64,000 nucleotides of DNA from Cherax quadricarinatus (GCF_038502225.1 NC_091292.1:49563779-49627778), one strand, 5' to 3'; shown: positions 16,101 to 31,467, numbered from the stretch's first letter. Program-made: numbers and translations. The notes: a model not told the origin generated them from the sequence alone.

Positions 16101-17429
16101 ACACACCAACGAGTCACACACCAACGAGTCACACACCAGAGAGCCACACACCAGCGAGCCACACACCAACGAGTCACACACCAACGAGTCACACACCAGA
16201 GAGCCACACACCAGCGAGCCAGACACCAACGAGACACGCACCAACGAGCCACACACCAGCGAGCCACACACCAACAAGTCACACACCAACGAGCCACACA
16301 CCAGAGAGCCACACACCAGCGAGCCACACACCAACGAGTCGCACACCAGAGAGCCACACACCAACGAGTCACACACCAGCGAGCCACACACCAACAAGTC
16401 ACACACCAACGAGCCACACACCAGAGAGCCACACACCAGCGAGCCACACACCAACGAGTCACACACCAGAGAGCCACACACCAGCGAGCCACACACCAAC
16501 GAGTCACACACCAGAGAGCCACACACCAACGAGTCACGCACCAACGAGCCACACACCAGCGAGCCACACACCAACAAGTCACACACCAGAGAGCCACACA
16601 CCAGCGAGCCACACACCAACGAGTCACACACCAGAGAGCCACACACCAACGAGCCACACACCAGCGAGCCACACACCAACGAGTCACACACCAACGAGTC
16701 ACACACCAGAGAGCCACACACCAACGATTCACACACCAACGAGTCACGTACCAACGAGTCACACATCAACGAGCCATACACCAGAGAGCCACACACCAGC
16801 GAGCCACACACAAACGAGTCAAACACCAACGAGTCACACACCAGCGAGCCACACTCCAACGAGTCACACACCAGCGAGCCACACACCAACGAGTCACACG
16901 CCAACGAGTCACACACCATCGAGAAACATACCAACGAGCCACACACCAACGAGTCACACACCAGAGAGCCACACACCGAGTCACACACGAACGAGCCACA
17001 CACCAACGAGCCACACACCAACGAGTCACACACCAACGAGCCACACACCAGCTAGCCACAAACCAACGAGCCACACACCAACGAGTCACACACCAGAGAG
17101 CCACACACCGAGTCACACACCAACGAGTCACACACCAACGAGTCACACACCAACGAGCCACACACCAACGAGCCACACACCAACGAGCCACACACCAACG
17201 AGCCACACTCCAACGAGTCACACACCAGAGAGCCACACACCAACGAGTCACACACCAACGAGTCACACACCAACGAGCCACACTCCAACGAGACACACAC
17301 CACCGAGCCACACACCAACGAGTCACACACCAACGAGTCACACACCAACGAGTCACACACCAACGAGTCACACACCAACGAGTCACACACCAACGAGCCA
17401 CACACCAACGAGTCACACACCAACGAGCC

Positions 17430-20400
17430 ACACACCAGCGAGCAACACACCAACGACACACACCAACGAGCCACACACCAACGAGACACACACCATCGAG
17501 CCACACACCAACGAGCCACACACCAACGAGCCACACTCCAACGAGTCACACTCCAGAGAGACACACACCAACGAGTCACACACCAACGAGTCACACACCA
17601 ACGAGCCACACACCAACGAGCCACACACCAACGAGCCACACACCAACGAGCCACAACGACCAACGAGTCACACACCAACGAGCCACACACCACAGAGCCA
17701 CACACCAACGAGTCACACACCAACGAGCCACACACCAACGAGTCACACACCAACGAGCCACACACCAACGAGCCACACACCAACGAGCCACACACGAACG
17801 AGTCACACACCAACGAGTACCAACGACACCAACGAGTCACACACCAGCGAGCCACACACAACGAGTCACACACCAACGAGTCACACACCAACGAGCCACA
17901 CACCAACGAGTCACACACCAGCGAGCCACACACCAACGAGCACACACCAACGAGTCACACACCAGCGAGCCACACACCAACGAGTCACACACCAACGAGC
18001 CACACACCAACGAGGCACACACCAACGAGCCACACACCAGCGAGCCACACACCAACGAGCCACACACCAACGAGCCACACACCAACGAGCCACACACCAG
18101 CGAGCCACATACCAACGAGTCACACACCAACGAGTCACACACCAACGAGCCACACGCCAGCGAGCCACACACAAACGAGTCACACACCAACAAGCCACAC
18201 ACCAACGAGTCACACACCAACGAGCCACACACCAGAGAGCCACACACCAACGAGCACACACCAACGAGTCACACAGCAGAGCCACACACCAACGAGTCAC
18301 ACACCAGTCACACACCAACGAGCCACACACCAACGAGCCACACACGAGAGCCACACACGAGTCACACACCAACGAGCCACACACCAACGAGCCACACACC
18401 AACGAGTCACACACCAACGAGTCACTCACCAACGAGCCACACAGCCACAACGAGCCACACACCAGCGAGCCACACACCAACGAGACACACACCAACGAGC
18501 CACACACCAGAGAGCCACACACCAACGAGTCACACACCAACGAGCCACACACCAACGAGTCACACACCAACGAGCCACACACCAACGAGTCACACACCAA
18601 CGAGCCACACACCAGCGAGCCACACACCAACGAGCCACACACCAGCGAGCCACACACCAGTGAGCCACACAGCAGCGAGCCACACACCAACGAGTCACAC
18701 ACCAACGAGCCACACACCAGCGAGCCACACACCAGCGAGCCACACACCAACGAGTCACACACCAACGAGTCACACACCAACGAGCCACACACCAACGAGT
18801 CACACACCAACGAGCCACACACCAGCGAGCCACACACCAACGAGCCACACACCCAACGAGCCACACACCAGCGAGCCACACACCGAGCGAGCCACACACC
18901 AACGAGCACACACCAGCGACACACACCACGAGTCAGCGAGCCACACACCAGCGAGCCACACACCAACGAGCACACACCAACGAGCCACACCAGCGAGCCA
19001 CACACCAACGAGCCACACACAAACGAGCCACACACCAACGAGTCACACACCAACGAGCCACACACCAACGAGCCACACACAAACGAGCCACACACCAAAG
19101 AGTCACACACCAACGAGCCACACACCAGGGAGCCACACGCCAGCGAGCCACACACAAACGAGTCACACACCAACAAGTCACACACCAACAAGTCACACAC
19201 CAACGAGCCACACACCAGAGAGCCACACACCAACGAGTCACACACCAACGAGTCACACACCAGAGAGCCACACACCAACGAGTCACACACCAACGCTCAC
19301 ACCAACGAGTCTCACACCAACGAGCCACACACCAGCGAGCCACACACCAACGAGTCACACACCAGCGAGCCACACACCAACGAGCCACACACCAGCGAGC
19401 CACACACCAACGAGTCACGCACCAACGAGTCACACACCAGCGAGCCACACACCAACGAGTCACACACCAACGAGTCACACACCAACGAGCCACACACCAG
19501 AGAGCCACACACCAGTGAGCCACACACAAACGAGTCACACACCAGAGAGCCACACACTAACGAGTCACACACCAACGAGTCACACACCAGAGAGCCACAC
19601 ACCAGAGAGCCACACACCAGCGAGCCACACACCAACGAGTCACACACCAACGAGACACACACCAGAGAGACACACACCAGCGAGCCACACACCACCGAGT
19701 CACACACCAACGAGTCACACACCAACGAGCCACACACCAGAGAGCCACACACCAGAGAGCCACACACACACCACACCGAGCCACACACCAGCGAGCCACA
19801 CACCAACTAGTCACACACCAACGAGCCACACACCAGAGAGCCACACACCAGCGAGCCACACACCAACGAGTCACACACCAGAGAGCCACACACCAGCGAG
19901 CCACACACCAACGAGTCACACACCGAGCAACGACACACCAGAGAGCCACAAACCAGCGAGCCACACACCAACGAGTCACACACCAGCGAGCCACACACCA
20001 ACGAGTCACACACCAACGAGTCACACACCAACGAGCCACACACCAGCGAGCCACACACCAACGAGTCACACACCAACGAGTCACACACCAGAGAGCCACA
20101 CACCAACGATTCACACACCAACGAGTCACGTACCAACGAGTCACACATCAACGAGCCATACACCAGAGAGCCACACACCAGCGAGCCACACACAAACGAG
20201 TCAAACACCAACGAGTCACACACCAGCGAGCCACACTCCAACGAGTCACACACCAGCGAGCCACACACCAACGAGTCACACGCTAACGAGTCACACACCA
20301 ACGAGTCACACACGAGAGAGCCACACACCAACGAGTCACACACCAACGAGTCACACACCAACGAGTCACACACACCGAGTCACACACCAACGAGCCACAC

Positions 20401-21450
20401 ACCAACGAGTCACACACCAACGAGCCACACACCAACGAGCCACACACCAACGAGTCACACACCAGAGAGCCACACACCAACGAGTCACACACCAACGAGT
20501 CACACACCAACGAGTCACACACCAACGAGCCACACACCAACGAGTCACACACCAACGAGTCACACAACAACGAGTCACACACCAACGAGACACACACCAA
20601 CGAGTCACACACCAGAGAGACACACACCAACGAGCCACAGTCACACACCAACGAGCCACCAACGAGCCACACACCAACGAGCCACACACCACGAGCCACA
20701 CACCAACGAGCCACACACCAACGAGTCACACACCAGAGAGCCACACACCAACGAGTCACACACCAACGAGTCACACACAGAGAGCCACACACCGAGTCAC
20801 ACACCAACGAGTCACACACCAACGAGTCACACACCACCAGCGAGCCACACACCAACGAGGCACACACCACCGAGCCACACACCAACGAGTCACACACCAA
20901 CGAGTCACACAACAACGAGTCACACACCAACGAGTCACACACCAACGAGTCACACATCAACGAGTCACACAGCAGCGAGGCACACACCAGAGAGCCACAC
21001 ACCAACGAGTCACACACCAACGAGGCACACACCAGCGAGCCACACACCAACGAGCAACACACCAACGAGTTACACACCAGACAGCCACACACCAACGAGT
21101 CACACACCAACGAGCCACACACCAACGAGTCACACACCCGAGAGCCACACACGAGTCACACACCAACGAGCCACACACCAACGAGCCACACACCAACGAG
21201 TCACACACCAACGAGTCACTCACCAACGAGCCACACACCAACGAGCCACACACCAGCGAGCCACACACCAACGAGCCACACTCCAACGAGTCACACACCA
21301 GAGAGCCACACACCAACGAGTCACACACCAACGAGTCACACACCAACGAGTCACACACCAACGATCCACAGACCAACCACACACCGAGCCACACACCAAC
21401 GAGTCACACACCAACGAGAATCACACACCAGAGAGCCACACACCAACGAC
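17430..21450. repeat. disordered core of the 15-bp array
   Basis: Here many units are shorter or longer than 15 bp, for example near 17443, 17646, 17816, 18250, 18440, 18890, 19290, 19930, 20640, 20830 and 21375. Flanking parts of the array keep strict 15-bp spacing over kilobases. The disorder could be real decay or local consensus error in a hard-to-assemble repeat. Confidence 0.7.
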
Positions 21451-24400
21451 ACACACCAACGAGTCACACACCAACGAGCCACACACCAACGAGCCACACA
21501 CCAACGAGAAACACACCAACGAGCCACACACCAACGAGCCACACACCAACGAGTCACACACCAACGAGCCACACACCAACGAGTCACACACCAACGAGCC
21601 ACACACCAGCGAGCCACACACCAACGAGCCACACACCAACGAGCCACACACGAACGAGCCACACACCAGCGAGCCACATACCAACGAGCCACTCACCAAC
21701 GAGTCACACACCAGAGAGCCACACACCGAGTCACACACCAACGAGTCACACACCAACGAGCCACACACCAACGAGTCACACACCAGCGAGCCACACACCA
21801 ACGAGCAACACACAAACGAGTCACACACCAGCGAGCCACACACCAACGAGCCACACACAAACGAGCCACACACCAACGAGTCACACACCAACGAGCCACA
21901 CACCAGAGAGCCACACACCAGCGAGCCACCCACCAACGAGCCACACACCAACGAGCCACACACAAACGAGCCACACACCAACGAGTCACACACCAACGAG
22001 CCACACACCAGAGAGCCACACGCCAGCGAGCCACACACAAACGAGTCACACACCAACAAGTCACACACCAACAAGTCACACACCAACGAGCCACACACCA
22101 GAGAGCCACACACCAGCGAGCCACACACCAACGAGTCACACACCAGAGAGCCACACACCAACGAGTCACACACGAACGAGTCACACACGAACGAGTCACA
22201 CACCAACGAGCCACACACCAGCGAGCCACACACTAACGAGTCACACACCAACGAGTCACACACCAGAGAGCCACACACCAGCGAGCCACACACCAACGAG
22301 TCACGCACCAACGAGTCACACACCAGCGAGCCACACACCAACAAGTCACACGCCAACGAGCCACACACCAGAGAGCCACACACCAGAGAGCCACACGCCA
22401 GCGAGCCACACACAAACGAGTCACACACCAACAAGTCACACACCTACAAGTCACACACCAACCAGCCACACACCAGAGAGCCACACACCAGCGAGCCACA
22501 CACCAACGAGTGACACACCAGAGAGCCACACACCAACGAGTCACACACCAACGAGTCACACACCAACGAGTCACACACCAACGAGCCACACACCAGCGAG
22601 CCACACACCAACGAGTCACACACCAACGAGTCACACACCAGAGAGCCACACACCAGCGAGCCAATCACCAACGAGTCACGCACCAACGAGCCACACACCA
22701 GCGAGCCACACACCAACAAGTCACACACCAACAAGTCACACACCAACGAGCCACACACCAGAGAGCCACACACCAGCGAGCCACACACCAACGAGTCACA
22801 CACCAGAGAGCCACGCACCAACGAGTCACACACCAACGAGTCACACACCAACGAGTCACACACCAACGAGCCACACACCAGCGAGCCACACACCAACGAG
22901 TCACACACCAGAGAGCCACACACCAACGATTCACACACCAACGAGTCACACACCAACGAGCCACACACAAGAGAGCCACACACCAGCGAGCCACACACCA
23001 ACGAGTCACACACCAACGAGTCACACACCAACGAGCCACACACCAGAGAGCCACACACCAGTGAGCCACACACAAACGAGTCACACACCAGAGAGCCACA
23101 CACCAACGATTCACACACCAACGAGTCACACACCAGAGAGCCACACACCAGAGAGCCACACACCAGCGAGCCACACACCAACGAGTCACACACCAACGAG
23201 TCACACACCAGAGAGCCACACACCAGCGAGCCACACACCAACGAGTCACACACCAACGAGCCACACACCAGCGAGCCACACACCAACAAGTCACACACCA
23301 ACGAGCCACACACCAGAGAGCCACACACCAGCGAGCCACACACCAACGAGTCACACACCAGAGAGCCACACACCAACGAGTCACACACCAGCGAGCCACA
23401 CACCAACAAGTCACACACCAACGAGCCACACACCAGAGAGCCACACACCAGCGAGCCACACACCAACGAGTCACACACCAGAGAGCCACACACCAGCGAG
23501 CCACACACCAACGAGTCACACACCAGAGAGCCACACACCAACGAGTCACGCACCAACGAGCCACACACCAGCGAGCCACACACCAACAAGTCACACACCA
23601 GAGAGCCACACACCAGCGAGCCACACACCAACGAGTCACACACCAGAGAGCCACACACCAACGAGCCACACACCAGCGAGCCACACACCAACGAGTCACA
23701 CACCAACGAGTCACACACCAGAGAGCCACACACCAACGATTCACACACCAACGAGTCACGTACCAACGAGTCACACATCAACGAGCCATACACCAGAGAG
23801 CCACACACCAGCGAGCCACACACAAACGAGTCAAACACCAACGAGTCACACACCAGCGAGCCACACTCCAACGAGTCACACACCAGCGAGCCACACACCA
23901 ACGAGTCACACGCCAACGAGTCACACACCATCGAGCCACATACCAACGAGCCACACACCAACGAGTCACACACCAGAGAGCCACACACCGAGTCACACAC
24001 GAACGAGCCACACACCAACGAGCCACACACCAACGAGTCACACACCAACGAGCCACACACCAGCTAGCCACATACCAACGAGCCACACACCAACGAGTCA
24101 CACACCAGAGAGCCACACACCGAGTCACACACCAACGAGTCACACACCAACGAGTCACACACCAACGAGCCACACACCAACGAGCCACACACCAACGAGC
24201 CACACACCAACGAGCCACACTCCAACGAGTCACACACCAGAGAGCCACACACCAACGAGTCACACACCAACGAGTCACACACCAACGAGCCACACTCCAA
24301 CGAGTCACACACCAGAGAGCCACACACCAACGAGTCACACACCAACGAGTCACACACCAACGAGTCACACACCAACGAGTCACACACCAACGAGTCACAC

Positions 24401-27400
24401 ACCAACGAGCCACACACCAACGAGTCACACACCAACGAGCCACACACCAGCGAGCAACACACCAACGAGCCACACACCAACGAGCCACACACCAACGAGC
24501 CACGCACCAGCGAGCCACATACCAACGAGCCACACACCAACGAGTCACACACCCGAGAGCCACACACCGAGTCACACACCAACGAGCCACACACCAACGA
24601 GCCACACACCAACGAGTCACACACCAACGAGTCACTCACCAACGAGCCACACACCAACGAGCCACACACCAGCGAGCCACACACCAACGAGCCACACTCC
24701 AACGAGTCACACACCAGAGAGCCACACACCAACGAGTCACACACCAACGAGTCACACACCAACGAGTCACACACCAACGAGCCACACACCAACGAGTCAC
24801 ACACCAACGAGCCACACACCAACGAGTCACACACCAACGAGCCACACACCAACGAGTCACACACCAGAGAGCCACACACCAACGAGTCACACACCAACGA
24901 GTCACACACCAACGAGCCACACACCAGCGAGCCACACACCAACGAGCCACACACCAACGAGCCACACACCAACGAGCCACACACCGACGAGTCACACACC
25001 AGAGAGCCACACACCAACGAGTCACACACCAACGAGTCACACACCAGAGAGCCACACACCGAGTCACACACCAACGAGTCACACACCAACGAGTCACACA
25101 CCAACGAGTCACACACCAGCGAGCCACACACCAACGAGCCACACACCAACGAGCCACACACCAACGAGTCACACACCAGAGAGCCACACACCAACGAGTC
25201 ACACACCAACGAGTCACACACCAACGAGTCACACACCAACGAGTCACACACCAGCGAGCCACACACCAGAGAGCCACACACCAACGAGTCACACACCAAC
25301 GAGTCACACACCAGAGAGCCACACACCAACGAGCAACACACCAACGAGTTACACACCAGACAGCCACACACCAACGAGTCACACACCAACGAGCCACACA
25401 CCAACGAGTCACACACCCGAGAGCCACACACCGAGTCACACACCAACGAGCCACACACCAACGAGCCACACACCAACGAGTCACACACCAACGAGTCACT
25501 CACCAACGAGCCACACACCAACGAGCCACACACCAGCGAGCCACACACCAACGAGCCACACTCCAACGAGTCACACACCAGAGAGCCACACACCAACGAG
25601 TCACACACCAACGAGTCACACACCAACGAGTCACACACCAACGATCCACAGACCAACGAGTCACACACGAACGAGCCACACACCAACGAGTCACACACCA
25701 ACGAGCCACACACCAACGAATCACACACCAGAGAGCCACACACCAACGAGTCACACACCAACGAGTCACACACCAACGAGCCACACACCAGCGAGCCACA
25801 CACCAACGAACCACACACCAACGAGCCACACACCAACGAGCCACACACCAACGAGTCACACACCAACGAGCCACACACCAACGAGTCACACACCAACGAG
25901 CCACACACCAGCGAGCCACACACCAACGAGCCACACACCAACGAGCAACACACGAACGAGCCACACACCAGCGAGCCACATACCAACGAGCCACTCACCA
26001 ACGAGTCACACACCAGAGAGCCACACCCCGAGTCACACACCAACGAGTCACACACCAACGAGCCACACACCAACGAGTCACACACCAGCGAGCCACACAC
26101 CAACGAGCAACACACAAACGAGTCACACACCAGCGAGCCACACACCAACGAGCCACACACAAACGAGCCACACACCAACGAGTCACACACCAACGAGCCA
26201 CACACCAGAGAGCCACACACCAGCGAGCCACCCACCAACGAGCCACACACCAACGAGCCACACACAAACGAGCCACACACCAACGAGTCACACACCAACG
26301 AGCCACACACCAGAGAGCCACACGCCAGCGAGCCACACACAAACGAGTCACACACCAACAAGTCACACACCAACAAGTCACACACCAACGAGCCACACAC
26401 CAGAGAGCCACACACCAGCGAGCCACACACCAACGAGTCACACACCAGAGAGCCACACACCAACGAGTCACACACGAACGAGTCACACACGAACGAGTCA
26501 CACACCAACGAGCCACACACCAGCGAGCCACACACTAACGAGTCACACACCAACGAGTCACACACCAGAGAGCCACACACCAGCGAGCCACACACCAACG
26601 AGTCACGCACCAACGAGTCACACACCAGCGAGCCACACACCAACAAGTCACACGCCAACGAGCCACACACCAGAGAGCCACACACCAGAGAGCCACACGC
26701 CAGCGAGCCACACACAAACGAGTCACACACCAACAAGTCACACACCTACAAGTCACACACCAACCAGCCACACACCAGAGAGCCACACACCAGCGAGCCA
26801 TACACCAACGAGTGACACACCAGAGAGCCACACACCAACGAGTCACACACCAACGAGTCACACACCAACGAGTCACACACCAACGAGGAACACACCAGCG
26901 AGCCACACACCAACGAGTCACACACCAACGAGTCACACACCAGAGAGCCACACACCAGCGAGCCAATCACCAACGAGTCACGCACCAACGAGCCACACAC
27001 CAGCGAGCCACACACCAACAAGTCACACACCAACAAGTCACACACCAACGAGCCACACACCAGAGAGCCACACACCAGCGAGCCACACACCAACGAGTCA
27101 CACACCAGAGAGCCACGCACCAACGAGTCACACACCAACGAGTCACACACCAACGAGTCACACACCAACGAGCCACACACCAGCGAGCCACACACCAACG
27201 AGTCACACACCAGAGAGCCACACACCAACGATTCACACACCAACGAGTCACACACCAACGAGCCACACACAAGAGAGCCACACACCAGCGAGCCACACAC
27301 CAACGAGTCACACACCAACGAGTCACACACCAACGAGCCACACACCAGAGAGCCACACACCAGTGAGCCACACACAAACGAGTCACACACCAGAGAGCCA

Positions 27401-29938
27401 CACACCAACGATTCACACACCAACGAGTCACACACCAGAGAGCCACACACCAGAGAGCCACACACCAGCGAGCCACACACCAACGAGTCACACACCAACG
27501 AGTCACACACCAGAGAGCCACACACCAGCGAGCCACACACCAACGAGTCACACACCAACGAGCCACACACCAGCGAGCCACACACCAACAAGTCACACAC
27601 CAACGAGCCACACACCAGAGAGCCACACACCAGCGAGCCACACACCAACGAGTCACACACCAGAGAGCCACACACCAACGAGTCACACACCAGCGAGCCA
27701 CACACCAACAAGTCACACACCAACGAGCCACACACCAGAGAGCCACACACCAGCGAGCCACACACCAACGAGTCACACACCAGAGAGCCACACACCAGCG
27801 AGCCACACACCAACGAGTCACACACCAGAGAGCCACACACCAACGAGTCACGCACCAACGAGCCACACACCAGCGAGCCACACACCAACAAGTCACACAC
27901 CAGAGAGCCACACACCAGCGAGCCACACACCAACGAGTCACACACCAGAGAGCCACACACCAACGAGCCACACACCAGCGAGCCACACACCAACGAGTCA
28001 CACACCAACGAGTCACACACCAGAGAGCCACACACCAACGATTCACACACCAACGAGTCACGTACCAACGAGTCACACATCAACGAGCCATACACCAGAG
28101 AGCCACACACCAGCGAGCCACACACAAACGAGTCAAACACCAACGAGTCACACACCAGCGAGCCACACTCCAACGAGTCACACACCAGCGAGCCACACAC
28201 CAACGAGTCACACGCCAACGAGTCACACACCATCGAGCCACATACCAACGAGCCACACACCAACGAGTCACACACCAGAGAGCCACACACCGAGTCACAC
28301 ACGAACGAGCCACACACCAACGAGCCACACACCAACGAGTCACACACCAACGAGCCACACACCAGCTAGCCACATACCAACGAGCCACACACCAACGAGT
28401 CACACACCAGAGAGCCACACACCGAGTCACACACCAACGAGTCACACACCAACGAGTCACACACCAACGAGCCACACACCAACGAGCCACACACCAACGA
28501 GCCACACACCAACGAGCCACACTCCAACGAGTCACACACCAGAGAGCCACACACCAACGAGTCACACACCAACGAGTCACACACCAACGAGCCACACTCC
28601 AACGAGTCACACACCAGAGAGCCACACACCAACGAGTCACACACCAACGAGTCACACACCAACGAGTCACACACCAACGAGTCACACACCAACGAGACAC
28701 ACACCAGCGAGACACACACCAACGAGTCACACACCAACGAGACACACACCAGAGAGCCACACACCAACGAGTCACACACCAGAGAGCCACACACCGAGTC
28801 ACACACGAACGAGCCACATACCAACGAGCCACACACCAACGAGTCACACACCCGAGAGCCACACACCGAGTCACTCACCAACGAGCCACACACCAACGAG
28901 CCACACACCAGCGAGCCACACACCGAGTCACTCACCAACGAGCCACACACCAACGAGCCACACACCAGCGAGCCACACACCAACGAGCCACACTCCAACG
29001 AGTCACACACCAGAGAGCCACACACCAACGAGTCACACACCAACGAGTCACACACCAACGAGTCACACACCAACGAGCCACACACCAACGAGTCACACAC
29101 CAACGAGCCACACACCAACGAGTCACACACCAACGAGCCACACACCAACGAGTCACACACCAGAGAGCCACACACCAACGAGTCACACACCAACGAGTCA
29201 CACACCAACGAGCCACACACCAGCGAGCCACACACCAACGAGCCACACACCAACGAGCCACACACCAACGAGCCACACACCGACGAGTCACACACCAGAG
29301 AGCCACACACCAACGAGTCACACACCAACGAGTCACACACCAGAGAGCCACACACCGAGTCACACACCAACGAGTCACACACCAACGAGTCACACACCAA
29401 CGAGTCACACACCAGCGAGCCACACACCAACGAGCCACACACCAACGAGCCACACACCAACGAGTCACACACCAGAGAGCCACACACCAACGAGTCACAC
29501 ACCAACGAGTCACACACCAACGAGTCACACACCAACGAGTCACACACCAGCGAGCCACACACCAGAGAGCCACACACCAACGAGTCACACACCAACGAGT
29601 CACACACCAGAGAGCCACACACCAACGAGCAACACACCAACGAGTTACACAGCAGACAGCCACACACCAACGAGTCACACACCAACGAGCCACACACCAA
29701 CGAGTCACACACCCGAGAGCCACACACCGAGTCACACACCAACGAGCCACACACCAACGAGCCACACACCAACGAGTCACACACCAACGAGTCACTCACC
29801 AACGAGCCACACACCAACGAGCCACACACCAGCGAGCCACACACCAACGAGCCACACTCCAACGAGTCACACACCAGAGAGCCACACACCAACGAGTCAC
29901 ACACCAACGAGTCACACACCAACGAGTCACACACCAAC
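21363..29938. repeat. 4.3-kb higher-order repeat, two tandem copies
   Basis: The rare variant CGATCCACAGACC occurs at 21363, 25643 and 29939, giving intervals of 4280 and 4296 bp. Between these marks the order of unit variants is nearly the same in both copies. Matching landmarks at 22510 and 26812, 22665 and 26967, and 21693 and 25995 are all 4302 bp apart. The first copy has a more disturbed left end (21363-21440). This is a recent multi-kilobase duplication inside the satellite. Confidence 0.88.
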
Positions 29939-30706
29939 GATCCACAGACCAACGAGTCACACACGAACGAGCCACACACCAACGAGTCACACACCAACGA
30001 GCCACACACCAACGAATCACACACCAGAGAGCCACACACCAACGAGTCACACACCAACGAGTCACACACCAACGAGCCACACACCAGCGAGCCACACACC
30101 AACGAACCACACACCAACGAGCCACACACCAACGAGCCACACACCAACGAGTCACACACCAGAGAGCCACACACCAACGAGTCACACACCAACGAGTCAC
30201 ACACCAGAGAGCCACACACCAACGAGTCACACACCAACGAGTCACACACCAACGAGTCACACACCAACGAGTCACACACCAGCGAGCCACACACCAACGA
30301 GTCACACCCCAACGAGCCACACACCAACGAGTCACACACCAACGAGACACACACCAACGATTCACACACCAACGAGCCACACACCAACGAGTCACACACC
30401 AACGAGTCACACACCAGCGAGCCACACACCGAGCCACACACAAACGAGCCACACACCAACGAGTCACACACCAACGAGTCACACACCAACGAGTCACACA
30501 CCAGAGAGCCACACACCAACGAGCCACACACCAACGAGTTACACACCAGACAGCCACACACCAACGAGTCACACACCAGCGAGCCACACACCAACAAGTC
30601 ACATACCAACGAGCCACACACCAGAGTCACACACCAACGAGCCACAACCTAAGACTTGATCAGGGCCTTATTCTCCATTAACAAAGACTTCCACAACACG
30701 TGACGA

Positions 30707-30806
30707 NNNNNNNNNNNNNNNNNNNNNNNNNNNNNNNNNNNNNNNNNNNNNNNNNNNNNNNNNNNNNNNNNNNNNNNNNNNNNNNNNNNNNNNNNNNNNN
30801 NNNNNN
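30707..30806. other. assembly gap, 100 N
   Basis: Exactly 100 N, the usual placeholder for a gap of unknown size. It separates the 15-bp satellite and about 60 bp of unique sequence from the zinc-finger cluster, and it cuts the first zinc-finger gene within its third finger. The order and orientation across it rest on scaffolding only. Confidence 0.99.
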
Positions 30807-31169
30807 TTTCTGACATTGATATGGTTTCTCTCCCGTATGTCTCTTTTCATGTTGTACTAAATATTCCTTGGCACTAAAACATTTATGACATTTCTGACAT
30901 AGATATGGTTTCTCTTCCGTATGAGTTCTAGTATGTATTTTCAACCTATATTTCGTAAGAAATTTCTTTCTACATAGTGTACAAGCAAACTTCTTATTAA
31001 TAATATTATGTTTCTTCATATGAAGTTCCTCAAATTGTGTTTCTTCAATATCTACATCGTAAAAGGATAATAAATCAGAGAGAGTAATGTTATCTATCTT
31101 ATCAAAGGATTCGATTGTAGTATCTATATCAAATGTATACGTTAAATCTTCCACTTTTTCAGACGACAT
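30807..31169 (-). CDS. C2H2 zinc-finger protein A, 3' part lost in gap
   Basis: The frame starts at the ATG at 31169 on the minus strand and is open into the gap, giving 121 visible residues. The first 50 residues form an acidic module (SSEKVEDLTYTFD..., then DNITLSDLLSFYDVDIEE) that recurs in neighbouring genes and that I do not recognise from a named family. Finger 1 uses C63, C66, H79, H83. Finger 2 uses C91, C94, H107, H111. A third finger begins at C119. The linkers are TEEKP and TGEKP, typical of DNA-binding multi-finger proteins. This is the only cluster member with no internal frame break in the visible part. Known for the family: nuclear, sequence-specific DNA binding; the target is unknown. 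Confidence 0.85.
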
Positions 31170-31420
31170 TTTAATTAATAATATATAATAGATATTAGGT
31201 ATAAAAAATGGCTATACCCATCCTGTGGGCACAATTTTGTATCTTATTAGATTATCAAACAGCAGTTATTTTTTCGACCCTTTAATCCTCGTAGTATCTG
31301 TAGTACATTATTACTCTTTCAGATATTAGTGCATTATGATTTAGGCAACTTCCACTGAGTATACATATTTATCTGAAATAAAATATAAAATATAAATTAA
31401 TGTTACATTTTTTTAAAAGT
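31170..31420 (-). promoter_or_regulatory. conserved 5' flank of zinc-finger gene A
   Basis: About 250 bp upstream of the ATG of gene A is nearly the same as the stretch upstream of gene B (32617-32890), with small indels. In minus orientation it contains a possible 3' splice site (a T-rich tract ending TTTCAG) near 31379 and an AT-rich TATATATT close to the ATG. This suggests the true 5' exon lies further upstream, or that promoter and coding region were duplicated together. No transcription start can be placed. Confidence 0.45.
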
Positions 31421-31467
31421 ACTATACAGTAAATAAACCTGAAAAATGTCATTAAATAAATGATAAG

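Larger units (their letters stand above)
13186..30647. repeat. 15-bp minisatellite array
   Basis: Tandem array of the 15-bp unit CAACGAGTCACACAC, with frequent CAACGAGC, CAGCGAGC and CAGAGAGC variants. Because 15 is a multiple of three, most frames stay open for kilobases and read as five-residue peptides such as HTNEP, SHTPT or THQRA on the + strand and cysteine/tryptophan-rich ones on the - strand. One such frame is about 4,000 codons long. The ACACAC core is shared with the adjoining 13-bp array, so the two are probably related. The array stops at about 30647, some 60 bases before an assembly gap. Confidence 0.96.

Noticed and set aside
13200..19800. HTREP and HTNEP peptides resembling the HTGEKP linker of C2H2 zinc fingers
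   Set aside because: No cysteines or finger spacing accompany them; the similarity is a coincidence of the satellite codons, even though real fingers lie nearby.
1..30647. CRISPR-like regular repeats
   Set aside because: There are no unique spacers between units, the units are contiguous, and the window is eukaryotic.
18660..30659. A 3,999-codon open frame and other very long frames in the satellites
   Set aside because: They consist only of the 15-bp unit, are open in several frames on both strands, and have no non-repeat domain or gene signals.
30648..30706. A coding exon between the satellite and the first gap
   Set aside because: Only ~59 bp of unique sequence, with no splice or coding signal that can be supported.
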